Assembly (NCBI GenBank): GCA_025934255.1
Contig: JAICYJ010000001.1
Location: 108,425 to 172,424 of the forward strand
Direction of reading: 5' to 3'
Source: Thermoleophilia bacterium
Lineage (GTDB): Bacteria; Actinomycetota; Thermoleophilia; Gaiellales; JAICJC01
DNA: 64,000 bases
The first letter of the stretch is position 1. The number at the start of each line of letters is the position of its first letter. Position numbers and translations under genes: made by a program. Below are positions 32,796-40,688 of this stretch, in pieces. The notes beneath the pieces are model-generated. The model was not told where the DNA came from. It made no database searches and saw only the letters and a program-made list of their open reading frames with translations.

Positions 32796-33418
32796 CCGTG
32801 ACCGGGGAAGTGGTGGTGGGTGGCGACCCGACGGTCGGCGTGCACGAGGTCGGCGAGCGTGCCGTGGCCGAGGCGCTCCAGCCTGGTCGCGAGGGCGAGG
32901 AACACCTGCGCGGTCGTGAGCGCGTCGCCCATCGCCTGGTGGGGGTGGTGGCTGGGCAGGCCCAGCTGCTCCGTCAGCGTCAGCAGCGGCTTGTAGCCGG
33001 GATCGGCGCCGTCGGCAACGACGCCGTGCAGCCGCCACAGCATCGCGGTGTCGATGATGCCGCGGGGCAGCCGCCCGCCCGCCTGCCGCAGGGCCGGGCC
33101 CAGGAAGGCGCGCTCGACCCAGGCCGCGTGGGCGATCGGCGTTCGGCCGCTGATCGCCTCGGCCAGCGGCGCCAGCGCCTCTGCCAGCGGAGGCGCCGAG
33201 TCAAGGTCGTGGGGCAGGATCCCGTGAATCTCGACCGGCCCGGTGCGCCGCCCCGCGGTCGGCTTGACCATCCCCTGGACGGCACCGGCGACGCGGATCC
33301 GGCCGCCGTCCAGCGGGACGGCGCCGAATGCGATCACCTCGTCGGTCTTGGGGTCGAGGCCGGTCAGCTCCACGTCCACGCACAAGAGCGCGGCGTCGCG
33401 CCAGGAACGCCGCCTCAT
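32792..33418 (-). CDS. 3'-5' exonuclease, DnaQ-like (DEDDh)
   Basis: A 208-residue exonuclease with motif I LLCVDVELTGLDPKTDEVIA (D-x-E), motif II around IAHAAWVERAFLG and motif III HQAMGDALTTAQVFLAL (H-x4-D). Members proofread or degrade DNA or RNA 3' ends. ATG at 33418 overlaps the stop of the CBS/nucleotidyltransferase gene (ATGA). This is a well-known pairing: DUF294 proteins are often next to an exonuclease of this family. Confidence 0.85.
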   Translation of the reverse strand: MRRRSWRDAALLCVDVELTGLDPKTDEVIAFGAVPLDGGRIRVAGAVQGMVKPTAGRRTGPVEIHGILPHDLDSAPPLAEALAPLAEAISGRTPIAHAAWVERAFLGPALRQAGGRLPRGIIDTAMLWRLHGVVADGADPGYKPLLTLTEQLGLPSHHPHQAMGDALTTAQVFLALATRLERLGHGTLADLVHADRRVATHHHFPGHG

Positions 33419-35262
33419 AGCGCCGTCAGGCCGAACTCGTTGGCAAGGCCGCGCTGCACCTCTGCCACCGCCCGGAATGCGTCCTTCAGGTAGCGGCGGG
33501 TGAGCGGGGCCAGCTCGCGCGGGTCGATCGAGTCGTTCGGTTTCGCTCCCCGCCGCAGCGCGTCGATCTGGCTCTCCATGCGCAGGTCGGTGAACAGCTC
33601 GAACGCGACCTGCAGCGTCGACGCCGTGCGGCCGTCGAGCGTGCCGGCCCGTTCCGCCGCGTCCAGGCGCGCGGCGGTGGAGGTCTCCGACGAGCCCGCC
33701 GACATCGCCGCCCAGCGGGCGATGTCGACGACGGGCAGCAGCCCGCCGGACTTGATGTCGAGCGTGCCGCGCCGCTCGCCATTGTGCTCGACCACGAAGT
33801 CGCGGAAGAAGCCGGTGGGCGGCCGGTCGCTGAGCGCGAACAGGCCCAGCCGCCGCAGCAGCTGGGGATGGTGCCGGGCGCCTGCGAACACGTCCCCGAC
33901 GGCGCGCCAGCCCGACTCGGCCGTCCACACCGGCCGGCCGTCGGTCATCAGCGACACCAGGATCAGCGCCTTCTCCTCGGTGGGATCGTCCAGCCACGAG
34001 CGCGCGGCTGACAGCCACGCCCCCTGTGAGCGCAGGAACAGCGGCTTGCAGGCGACGGCGCCGTGGGGGCAGCGCGGTATCCCGCAGCGCTCGAGGCCGG
34101 CCACCACCTCGGCGGCCACGCGCGCGAGCGACTCTCGCACCGCCGGGTCGTCGCCTTCGCCCTGCCAGGCGATCGCGCTGTCCTGGTCGGAGCTGGGGAA
34201 CGCCTCGCGCCGGGCCACGCTGCCAAGCGACAGCCAGGTGAACGGTGTTACGTCGGGATGCCCTTCCATCACCAGCTCGATCATGCGGCGGGTGAGCGCG
34301 TCGTAGACGGTGGCAATCACCCGTGAGATGGAGGCGGCGGCAATCTTGGCGTCGTGCAGACCGATGATGGTGTCCGACAGCGGCGCCACGGCGGCCGCCA
34401 GCTCCTCAACGGTGGTCGCCGCCGTGATCGCCCTGCGCAGGAGGAAGGGGGTGCGCGTCTCCACGGCCATCAGGTCGGTGTCGGAGATGACGCCGATCAC
34501 ACGGCCGGATGCGTTCACCACCGGCAGGTGGCGGACGCCGCGGTCGAGCATGTCCAGCAGCGCGTCGGCGCCGGTGACGTCGTCGGCGATGGTGGTGGCC
34601 GGGGCGGTCATCACCTGCGACACCGGGGTGTCGGCGGGCACCCCAGCCGCCACCACGCGCTCGCGCAGGTCGCGGTCGGTGACGATGCCGAATCCGTCCT
34701 CGAGGTCGACCAGCACAGCCGACGAGCTGGCGTCGACCATGCGCCGGGCAACCTCCTGCACCGTCGCGGCGGGAGCGGCGATCACCGGGTCACCGCGCAG
34801 CAGGCGGCTGACCGGGCGGCGGGCCGGGTCGACCACGGCGATCGCCAGCGGATCCAGCTCGCGCTGCAGCATCTCGTAGCGGCCCGCCAGCGAGCGGGCC
34901 GCGAACCGCAGCGCGGCCGGCCGGGCCAGCACCGGGCGGATCGCCTCGGCCGGCAGGCGGTAGAGCAGCGAGTCCTCGGCTGCGCGCACCGCCAGCGCCG
35001 TCGGCCACTCCGACAGCAGCGAGGCGTGGCCGAACATCTCGCCCTCCGACAGCATGTCCACGACCCGGTCGCCGTCCAGCAGCTCGACGGCGCCGCGCCG
35101 CACCACCCAGGCCACGCCGGGAGTGGTCACCGCCTGCTCGAGCACCATGGTTCCGGCCTCCACGAATTCGATCTCGCAGGCCGCTGCCACCTCGTCCAGC
35201 TCCTCCTCGCTGAGCGTGTCGAAGGGCGGGTTGTCGCGCAGGAATTCCGCGATCTCATGCAT
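33415..35262 (-). CDS. cNMP-binding/CBS/DUF294 nucleotidyltransferase-like protein
   Basis: A 615-residue cytoplasmic protein. Residues about 1-130 form a cyclic-nucleotide-binding barrel (LSEGEMFGHASLLSEWPTALAV), 155-275 two CBS motifs (DGFGIVTDRDLRERVVA and RVIGVISDTDLMAVETR), 320-450 the putative nucleotidyltransferase DUF294 with LGSVARREAFPSSDQDSAIAW (G-S-x-A-R and D-x-D) and the C-terminal DUF294_C helical region. It is probably a ligand-responsive signalling protein coupled to the exonuclease. TAGGAT lies 10 nt before the ATG. Confidence 0.88.
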   Translation of the reverse strand: MHEIAEFLRDNPPFDTLSEEELDEVAAACEIEFVEAGTMVLEQAVTTPGVAWVVRRGAVELLDGDRVVDMLSEGEMFGHASLLSEWPTALAVRAAEDSLLYRLPAEAIRPVLARPAALRFAARSLAGRYEMLQRELDPLAIAVVDPARRPVSRLLRGDPVIAAPAATVQEVARRMVDASSSAVLVDLEDGFGIVTDRDLRERVVAAGVPADTPVSQVMTAPATTIADDVTGADALLDMLDRGVRHLPVVNASGRVIGVISDTDLMAVETRTPFLLRRAITAATTVEELAAAVAPLSDTIIGLHDAKIAAASISRVIATVYDALTRRMIELVMEGHPDVTPFTWLSLGSVARREAFPSSDQDSAIAWQGEGDDPAVRESLARVAAEVVAGLERCGIPRCPHGAVACKPLFLRSQGAWLSAARSWLDDPTEEKALILVSLMTDGRPVWTAESGWRAVGDVFAGARHHPQLLRRLGLFALSDRPPTGFFRDFVVEHNGERRGTLDIKSGGLLPVVDIARWAAMSAGSSETSTAARLDAAERAGTLDGRTASTLQVAFELFTDLRMESQIDALRRGAKPNDSIDPRELAPLTRRYLKDAFRAVAEVQRGLANEFGLTAL

Positions 35263-35312
35263 GTGGAGGACGATCCTAAGGTTCGGGAACCGTAAATGTT
35301 TTTCGCGGGTGA

Positions 35313-35341
35313 TTGACGCGGCGCGCACGCTTCGCTACCCC
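35313..35341 (+). promoter_or_regulatory. candidate promoter for small ORF
   Basis: TTGACG (35313-35318), 17-bp spacer and TACCCC (35336-35341), followed 37 nt later by the ATG of a 34-codon ORF. The -10 is weak. Confidence 0.3.
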
Positions 35342-35378
35342 GAGCCTACGGAGTTCATCGGTTGAAGGGGGTCAAACG

Positions 35379-35483
35379 ATGATGAAGTCCCAGACAGTGT
35401 CGACGACCGTGGCGATCGCGCCGCCCGCCGGCATGCGAAAGTTGAGCGGCACGATGGCGGTTCGCCGCATCGTTCCGCGCTGA
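35379..35483 (+). CDS. possible 34-residue protein
   Basis: ATG 35379 with AAGGGGG 8 nt upstream opens a frame for a basic 34-residue peptide (MMKSQTVSTTVAIAPPAGMR...). It is the only candidate gene in the 272-bp gap between the CBS-domain gene and the membrane protein at 35.5 kb. No homology is recognised. Confidence 0.3.
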   Translation: MMKSQTVSTTVAIAPPAGMRKLSGTMAVRRIVPR

Positions 35484-35498
35484 GAGCGGGGGCCGAGC

Positions 35499-35528
35499 TT
35501 GGGTCGCGCACGGGGGACGTGCTAGCGT
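35499..35528 (+). promoter_or_regulatory. promoter, leaderless start of membrane-anchored protein
   Basis: TTGGGT (35499-35504), 18-bp spacer and TAGCGT (35523-35528), ending 6 nt before the GTG at 35535. One of the few leaderless starts here with a visible -35. Confidence 0.5.
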
Positions 35529-35534
35529 CAACCC

Positions 35535-36032
35535 GTGCGCGATTCCAGATATCACGGCGGTTTCGACCATCCCGTCCGAGCATTCCTGATCGGCGTCACG
35601 CTGCTGGTGCTGCTGTTCGGAGGGTTCGCGGTCGGAATCGAGGCGGGCAAGAACCCGATCGAGCAGACGCGTGCGGCCGTCCGCGTCGTGACCACGAAGG
35701 GCCACGTTCGGACGATCAAGGTCGTGGAGCCCGTCGTGCGCACCGTGATCAACGGCCACACCAGCGTGGTCAGGCTGCCCGGAACGGTGCACCGGCAGGT
35801 GGTCGGCGGCAAGACGGTCTACATCTTTCGCGGTAGTGTGATCGACCCCGCCTCAACCGCCGACACCAGCCTCACCAACAGCGCCACGACCTTCTTTATT
35901 CCGACAACGGTGACGGAACCTGTAACGGTGACCGACACGGCGCCCGCGTCGACCGTGACGGTGACGGTGACGGAGACCGCACCGCCGCCGTCGTCGACCG
36001 ACTCCTCCGGCACCACCCAGACCGGTCCCTGA
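35535..36032 (+). CDS. membrane-anchored protein with Thr/Val-rich tail
   Basis: A 165-residue protein. One N-terminal membrane helix (residues 14-34, PVRAFLIGVTLLVLLFGGFAV) anchors a domain with strands of the type VRTIKVVEPVVRTVINGHTS. The last 55 residues are a low-complexity Thr/Val/Ser/Pro tail (TVTEPVTVTDTAPASTVTVTV), typical of exposed actinobacterial surface stalks. No function can be assigned. GTG start. A short hairpin follows its stop. Confidence 0.6.
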   Translation: MRDSRYHGGFDHPVRAFLIGVTLLVLLFGGFAVGIEAGKNPIEQTRAAVRVVTTKGHVRTIKVVEPVVRTVINGHTSVVRLPGTVHRQVVGGKTVYIFRGSVIDPASTADTSLTNSATTFFIPTTVTEPVTVTDTAPASTVTVTVTETAPPPSSTDSSGTTQTGP

Positions 36033-36071
36033 CCCGCCGGCGGCTACGTGCCAACCTTGCCACGACCTGTT

Positions 36072-36085
36072 GCGGGTTTCCCCGC
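36072..36085 (+). terminator. short hairpin after membrane-anchored protein
   Basis: GCGGG-TTTC-CCCGC, 40 nt after the stop. It is followed by two copies of a GGTGTTTGAC(A/T)CC element (36107-36119 and 36212-36224). Confidence 0.4.
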
Positions 36086-36106
36086 GACCTTCGTCGACGG
36101 CGAAGC

Positions 36107-36224
36107 GGTGTTTGACTCCAACAGTTAGGCTTTTCGCTTAGCTGAGCCAATCGCCAGTCACAACGGGCGTGACACCCGTCAAGAATGGGTGCCGGAATGC
36201 CGCGGCGGCCAGGTGTTTGACACC
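36107..36224. repeat. intergenic GGTGT...ACACC palindromic elements
   Basis: GGTGTTTGACTCC (36107-36119, imperfect) and GGTGTTTGACACC (36212-36224). The second is a GGTGT/ACACC palindrome whose reverse complement occurs exactly at 22250-22262. Confidence 0.45.
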
Positions 36225-36257
36225 AGCTCCGCGCCCGTGGGGAGCCTTTCGCAGCTC

Positions 36258-36851
36258 CTACGGGCGGTAGGCGTGGAGCTCGGGGCCGTGGCGCTTGAGC
36301 CAGGCCTGCGCGACGCGGCGGGACGGGTAGGCCTCGTCCACCAGCTGCCAGAAGCGACGCGAATGGTTCATCTGGTGGAGGTGGCACAGCTCGTGGACGA
36401 CCACGTAGTCGGCGACCCAGGCAGGCGCCATCACCAGCCGCCACGAGAACGAGAGCGTGCCGCGGGTCGAGCACGAGCCCCAGCGTGAGCGTGGGTCGCC
36501 GACCCGGATCCGCGACCAGCCGCTGACCTCGAGCCGGGCCGCCTCGCGCTCGACCGTCTCGGTCAGCATCCCCCGCGCCTGCCGCCGGTACCAGGCCGCC
36601 AGGTCGCCCGCGAGAACCGGCCGCGGCTCCCCGCCCAGCCAGGCAACGCCGTCGCGCTGCAGGCCCAGCGAGGGCTCCGGCTCGGCCGCCCGCCGCCGCT
36701 CGATCCATTCCCGGTGCTCCGCCACGAAGCCGTCGATCCACGCAGCCGAGGTGCCCGGCGGCACCACCACCTCGACCGGCTGGTTCGGCGCCACCACGAT
36801 CCGCGCCCGGCGCACGCGGCTCGACTCGCGGATCAGGAGAGGCGGCGTCAT
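36258..36851 (-). CDS. YgjP-like metallopeptidase
   Basis: A 197-residue protein with the zinc site DYVVVHELCHLHQMNHSRRFW (H-E-x-x-H) near residue 150 and the preceding RWGSCSTRGTLSFSWRLVMAP, which is the core of the YgjP (DUF45) family. It is a predicted zinc metalloprotease of cytosolic location; substrates are unknown. The ATG lies 6 nt after a minus-strand TAGTCT, and its promoter is interleaved with that of the divergent MFS gene. Confidence 0.85.
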   Translation of the reverse strand: MTPPLLIRESSRVRRARIVVAPNQPVEVVVPPGTSAAWIDGFVAEHREWIERRRAAEPEPSLGLQRDGVAWLGGEPRPVLAGDLAAWYRRQARGMLTETVEREAARLEVSGWSRIRVGDPRSRWGSCSTRGTLSFSWRLVMAPAWVADYVVVHELCHLHQMNHSRRFWQLVDEAYPSRRVAQAWLKRHGPELHAYRP

Positions 36852-36857
36852 CGCTCG

Positions 36858-36873
36858 AGACTACCCATAGACT
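36858..36873. promoter_or_regulatory. overlapping divergent leaderless promoters
   Basis: TAGTCT on the minus strand (36858-36863) serves the YgjP-like gene, and TAGACT on the plus strand (36868-36873) the MFS gene. Each is 6 nt from its ATG and the two are 4 bp apart. Confidence 0.55.
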
Positions 36874-36879
36874 CGGCCG

Positions 36880-38022
36880 ATGCGACGGCTCCTGATCCTG
36901 CTCTACGCGCTGATCTTCGTGGACGAGGTGGTGCTGGTGTCGCTGGTGCCGCTGCTGCCGTCCTACCGCGACGCCTTCTCCCTGTCGGGTTTCGAGTCGG
37001 GAGTCGCCCTCTCGGCGGCGAGCCTGGCGATCGTCGCCGGTGCCATCCCCGGTGGAGTCGCCGGCGACCGGCTCGGCCACCGCCGCGTCACGCTCGCGGC
37101 CGGCCTGCTGCTGGCCGGATCCTGCCTCGGCCAGGGCCTCGCCGTCGGCCTCTGGACGCTGGTCGCGGCCCGGCTCGCCTTTGGCGTCGCCTCGGCCGTG
37201 ATCTGGTCGGCCGGCCTGTCGTGGCTGTCCGACTCCGCGGGCGAGGATCGGCCGGGAGCCGTCGGCGCCGTGATCGCGGTGGCGGGCCTGGGCGGGATGG
37301 TCGGCCCGGTCTTCGCCGGCGTCCTGGCCGATCGTGTCAGCCGTGGTGCGCCGTTCCTGATCCTGGCCGCCGTTACGCTGGGGCTGGTGGTCGCGCTCGC
37401 CTTCGCCGAGCACGGCAGCGAGGGCCGACACGAGCAGCAGCTGCGGCTGAGCGCCGCGCTCGGCCTGGCCCGCCGCAACCCGCTGATCGCGGGCGCCGTC
37501 ACCCTGATGCTGCTGGGCGGCTTCTCGGACGGCGTCGTGTTCCTGGTCGCCCCGGCCCAGCTCAGCGACGCCGGCCGCTCGACCGCCACCATCGGGCTGA
37601 TCCTCTCGATCGGCTCGGCCGTGTTCATCGCCTGCAGCGCGCTGGCGGCGCGCACCGGCAGGTGGACGGTGACCCTGGTCGCGGGCGCCATCTGCACCGC
37701 CCTCTCGGCCCTGGTGCTGCTGCCGGTGCTCGGCACCAGCACGTCGGCGGTCGTGGCCGGCATGCTGATCGTGCGCGCCGCCCCGCTCGGCTTCATGTAC
37801 GCGGTTGCGCTGCCGCTGGGCGTCCGCGGCGCGCGCAACGCCGGGATCGGCGTCGGCGCCGTCAACGGCATGACCGCCTTCGCCTGGGGCGCCGCCAGCT
37901 TCGGCGGCGCGATCGTCGCCGGCGCCGGCCTCGACCAGCCCGGCCCGAGCGCCGTCTACGGCTTCCTGACGGCCTGCTGCCTGGCCGCCACGGCCTATCT
38001 GCTGGCGCTACGCCGCCGCTAG
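36880..38022 (+). CDS. MFS transporter
   Basis: A 380-residue 12-helix transporter. The loop GGVAGDRLGHRRVTLAAGLLL after helix 2 is MFS motif A, and GLSWLSDSAGEDRPGAVGAVIA lies after helix 4. The order of helices and the short length fit the drug-efflux subfamily. It resembles the first MFS gene of the window (264) in the LVPLLPSY start and the later loop. Substrate unknown. A hairpin follows the stop. Confidence 0.85.
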   Translation: MRRLLILLYALIFVDEVVLVSLVPLLPSYRDAFSLSGFESGVALSAASLAIVAGAIPGGVAGDRLGHRRVTLAAGLLLAGSCLGQGLAVGLWTLVAARLAFGVASAVIWSAGLSWLSDSAGEDRPGAVGAVIAVAGLGGMVGPVFAGVLADRVSRGAPFLILAAVTLGLVVALAFAEHGSEGRHEQQLRLSAALGLARRNPLIAGAVTLMLLGGFSDGVVFLVAPAQLSDAGRSTATIGLILSIGSAVFIACSALAARTGRWTVTLVAGAICTALSALVLLPVLGTSTSAVVAGMLIVRAAPLGFMYAVALPLGVRGARNAGIGVGAVNGMTAFAWGAASFGGAIVAGAGLDQPGPSAVYGFLTACCLAATAYLLALRRR

Positions 38023-38035
38023 CCCCCCGGTCGGC

Positions 38036-38053
38036 GGTGCGGATTACCGCACC
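38036..38053 (+). terminator. hairpin after MFS gene
   Basis: GGTGCGG-ATTA-CCGCACC, a perfect 7-bp stem, 14 nt after the stop; no T tract. Confidence 0.4.
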
Positions 38054-38139
38054 TGCGGACACCTGCTCTCCGCATGTCGCAGAGCGCGCCCTTCGGTCAG
38101 GCTGCCGGCAGTCAATCCAATCCGAAGGGATTCTCAGTC

Positions 38140-40551
38140 ATGTCTTTCAGTCCACCACGCAAGAACCTGGCCGCCCGGATGGGCGGCTGGAGTGCCAAGC
38201 ACCGTTGGACGGCCTTGGGACTCTGGATCGTGTTCGTGATCGCCGCGGTTGCGATCGGAATCGCAGTCGGGCAGGTCAACGTCTCGAACGCCCGCCTCGG
38301 CGACGGTGAGTCGGGGCACATCAACCGCGTCATCGACGACGCCAACTTCACATCGCACGCGCACGAGATGGTGCTCGTGCAGTCACAGAACCTGACCGCG
38401 AAGGACGCCGCGTTCCGCTCGGGCGTCACCAGCGTGATCGCCAAGGTCGGCAGCTACGACCAGGTGATCAAGGTCGAGAACCCGTACTCGAAGGCCTATC
38501 CGGGCCAGATCACCAAGGACGGGCACTCGGCGCTGGTGCGGTTCCAGATCTCGGGCGACAGCGAGACCGCTCCTGATCGCATCCAGCCGGTGATGGACGG
38601 TGTCGCGTCGCTGCGCGCCGCCAACCCGGATCTCTCGATCCGCGAGTTCGGCGAGGCATCGGCCACGCACGTCCTCAACGACAAGATCAACGCCGACTTC
38701 GCAAACGCCCGCAACGTCTCCCTGCCGCTGACCATGATCATCCTGTTGATCGCGTTCGGCGCGCTGGTTGCGGCCGGTATCCCGGTGCTGCTGGCGTTCT
38801 CGGCGGTGCTGGCCACGTTCGGCCTGAACTCGATCGTCAGCCACGTGATTCCAACGGTCGACGTCGCCCAGGAGGTCATCCTGATGATCGGCATGGCGGT
38901 CGGCGTCGACTACTCGCTGTTCTACCTGCAGCGGGAGCGGCGCGAGCGACTGGCCACCAAGCCGGCCGACACGGCCGCGATCTCAGCGGCCAAGCAGGCG
39001 CTGCGGGCCGTCAAGCGCTCCGGCGACGCCGAGGCTGTCGTCTCGGCCAAGCAGTCGGTGCGCGAAGCAAAGCAGCAGTCCATGCAGAATCGCCGCAGCG
39101 CGCTCGAGATGGCAGCGTCCACCTCGGGTCAGGCGGTGCTGATCTCCGGCTTCACGGTCATGATCGCGATGGCGGGCATGCTGATCTCCGGCGATGCCAC
39201 GTTCGTGGCGCTGGGGGTTGCCTCCATGCTGGTCGTGGCGGCCGCCATGGTCGGTTCCCTGACCGGCCTGCCGGCCGTGCTGTCGCTGCTGGGCGACCGC
39301 GTCGAGCGTGGGCGCGTGCTGTCCTGGTTCACCTATCCCGTTCGCAAGGCTGCGGGTACCGGTAACCGTGTCTCCACTCGCTCCGCGTCCGGCCAGGGCC
39401 GGATCTGGGCGACCATCCTCGACCGAGTGCTGCGTCGCCCGGTCGTGGCCGTGGTCGTCGCCGGTGGCCTGCTGGTCGCGCTGGCGCTCCCGGCTCTGAC
39501 CATCAAGACCGAGACGCCGACGTTCAAGTTCCTTCCCCCCAACCTGGAGGTTGTGAAGACGTACAACGCAGTCCAGAAGGCCTTCCCCGGCAAGGGCGAT
39601 CCGGCCACCGTCGCGTTCAAGACCGGCAATGTCAACTCTCCTGAGGCGCGGCAGGCGATCGCCGACTTCAAGAAGGCGGCCGTCGCCACCGGGCAGGTCA
39701 ACCTGCCGATCGACGTCACCACCAACCCGGCCGGCACCGTGGCCGTGATGACGGTGCCGATCCAGGGCGACGGCGCCAACGCCGCCTCCCAGCAGGCCGT
39801 CCGCACGCTTCGCGACCGGGTGATCCCGGCCACGATCGGACGCGACCTGCCCGGCGCCGACGTCGGCGTCACCGGTGATACCGCCTCGTCGATGGACTTC
39901 AACAGCCTGATGAAGGTGCGCACCCCGATCGTGTTCGCGTTCGTGCTGGGGCTGGCGTTCCTGCTGATGCTGGTGACGTTCCGGTCGATCGTGATCCCGA
40001 TCAAGGCGATCCTGCTGAACCTGCTGTCGGTGGGCGCCGCGTACGGGGTGCTGGTGCTGATCTTCCAGCACGGCATCGGCCAGTCGCTGCTCGGGTTCCA
40101 CTCGACCGGCACCATCGCCAACTGGCTGCCGCTGTTCCTGTTCGTGATCCTGTTCGGGCTCTCGATGGACTACCACGTGTTCATCCTGAGCCGGGTCAAG
40201 GAGCTGGTGGACAACGGCATGGCGACCGAGGATGCCGTCACCGAGGGCATCAAGGACACGGCCGGCACGGTCACCAGCGCGGCGATCGTGATGGTCGGGG
40301 TGTTCGGCCTGTTCGCCACGCTGTCGGTGCTCGACGTCAAGCAGCTGGGCGTGGGCGCGGCGGCGGCGGTGCTGATCGACGCCACCGTGATCCGGGGCGT
40401 GCTGCTTCCGGCCACCATGAAGCTGCTGGGCGATTGGAACTGGTACCTGCCCAGCTGGCTGGAGTGGCTGCCGACGCTGACCTCGCACGGCTCGGTCGCG
40501 CCGGACAGCGGTACCCGCAGCCCGATCGACGGCGAGCCGGTCACGGCCTAG
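38140..40551 (+). CDS. MMPL family transporter (RND superfamily)
   Basis: An 803-residue RND-type protein with the internal duplication of MMPL exporters: a helix, a periplasmic loop of about 140 residues, then five helices, twice. The conserved proton-relay motifs are GVDYSLFYLQRERR (about residue 275) and GLSMDYHVFILSRVKE (about 690). The loop after the first Asp-Tyr contains an unusual Lys/Ala/Gln-rich helical insert (AAKQALRAVKRSGDAEAV). Such proteins export lipids or siderophores. ATG 38140 follows GAAGGGA; an earlier in-frame ATG exists at 38074. Confidence 0.9.
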   Translation: MSFSPPRKNLAARMGGWSAKHRWTALGLWIVFVIAAVAIGIAVGQVNVSNARLGDGESGHINRVIDDANFTSHAHEMVLVQSQNLTAKDAAFRSGVTSVIAKVGSYDQVIKVENPYSKAYPGQITKDGHSALVRFQISGDSETAPDRIQPVMDGVASLRAANPDLSIREFGEASATHVLNDKINADFANARNVSLPLTMIILLIAFGALVAAGIPVLLAFSAVLATFGLNSIVSHVIPTVDVAQEVILMIGMAVGVDYSLFYLQRERRERLATKPADTAAISAAKQALRAVKRSGDAEAVVSAKQSVREAKQQSMQNRRSALEMAASTSGQAVLISGFTVMIAMAGMLISGDATFVALGVASMLVVAAAMVGSLTGLPAVLSLLGDRVERGRVLSWFTYPVRKAAGTGNRVSTRSASGQGRIWATILDRVLRRPVVAVVVAGGLLVALALPALTIKTETPTFKFLPPNLEVVKTYNAVQKAFPGKGDPATVAFKTGNVNSPEARQAIADFKKAAVATGQVNLPIDVTTNPAGTVAVMTVPIQGDGANAASQQAVRTLRDRVIPATIGRDLPGADVGVTGDTASSMDFNSLMKVRTPIVFAFVLGLAFLLMLVTFRSIVIPIKAILLNLLSVGAAYGVLVLIFQHGIGQSLLGFHSTGTIANWLPLFLFVILFGLSMDYHVFILSRVKELVDNGMATEDAVTEGIKDTAGTVTSAAIVMVGVFGLFATLSVLDVKQLGVGAAAAVLIDATVIRGVLLPATMKLLGDWNWYLPSWLEWLPTLTSHGSVAPDSGTRSPIDGEPVTA

Positions 40552-40567
40552 CGTCCGCCGGTGCAGA

Positions 40568-40600
40568 GGCCCGGTCGCTCCTTCGGGGCGGCCGGGCCTT
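40568..40600 (+). terminator. intrinsic terminator hairpin after MMPL gene
   Basis: An 11-bp stem, GGCCCGGTCGC (40568-40578) with GCGGCCGGGCC (40588-40598) and one T-G pair, followed by TT. Confidence 0.55.
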
Positions 40601-40688
40601 CGTGCGCGTGATCCCCGGGGGGATAACCGCACCCATCCTTCAGGCAAACCGTATCGAGCCGGGACGCCGCTGGTGACACGCTGCAGGC

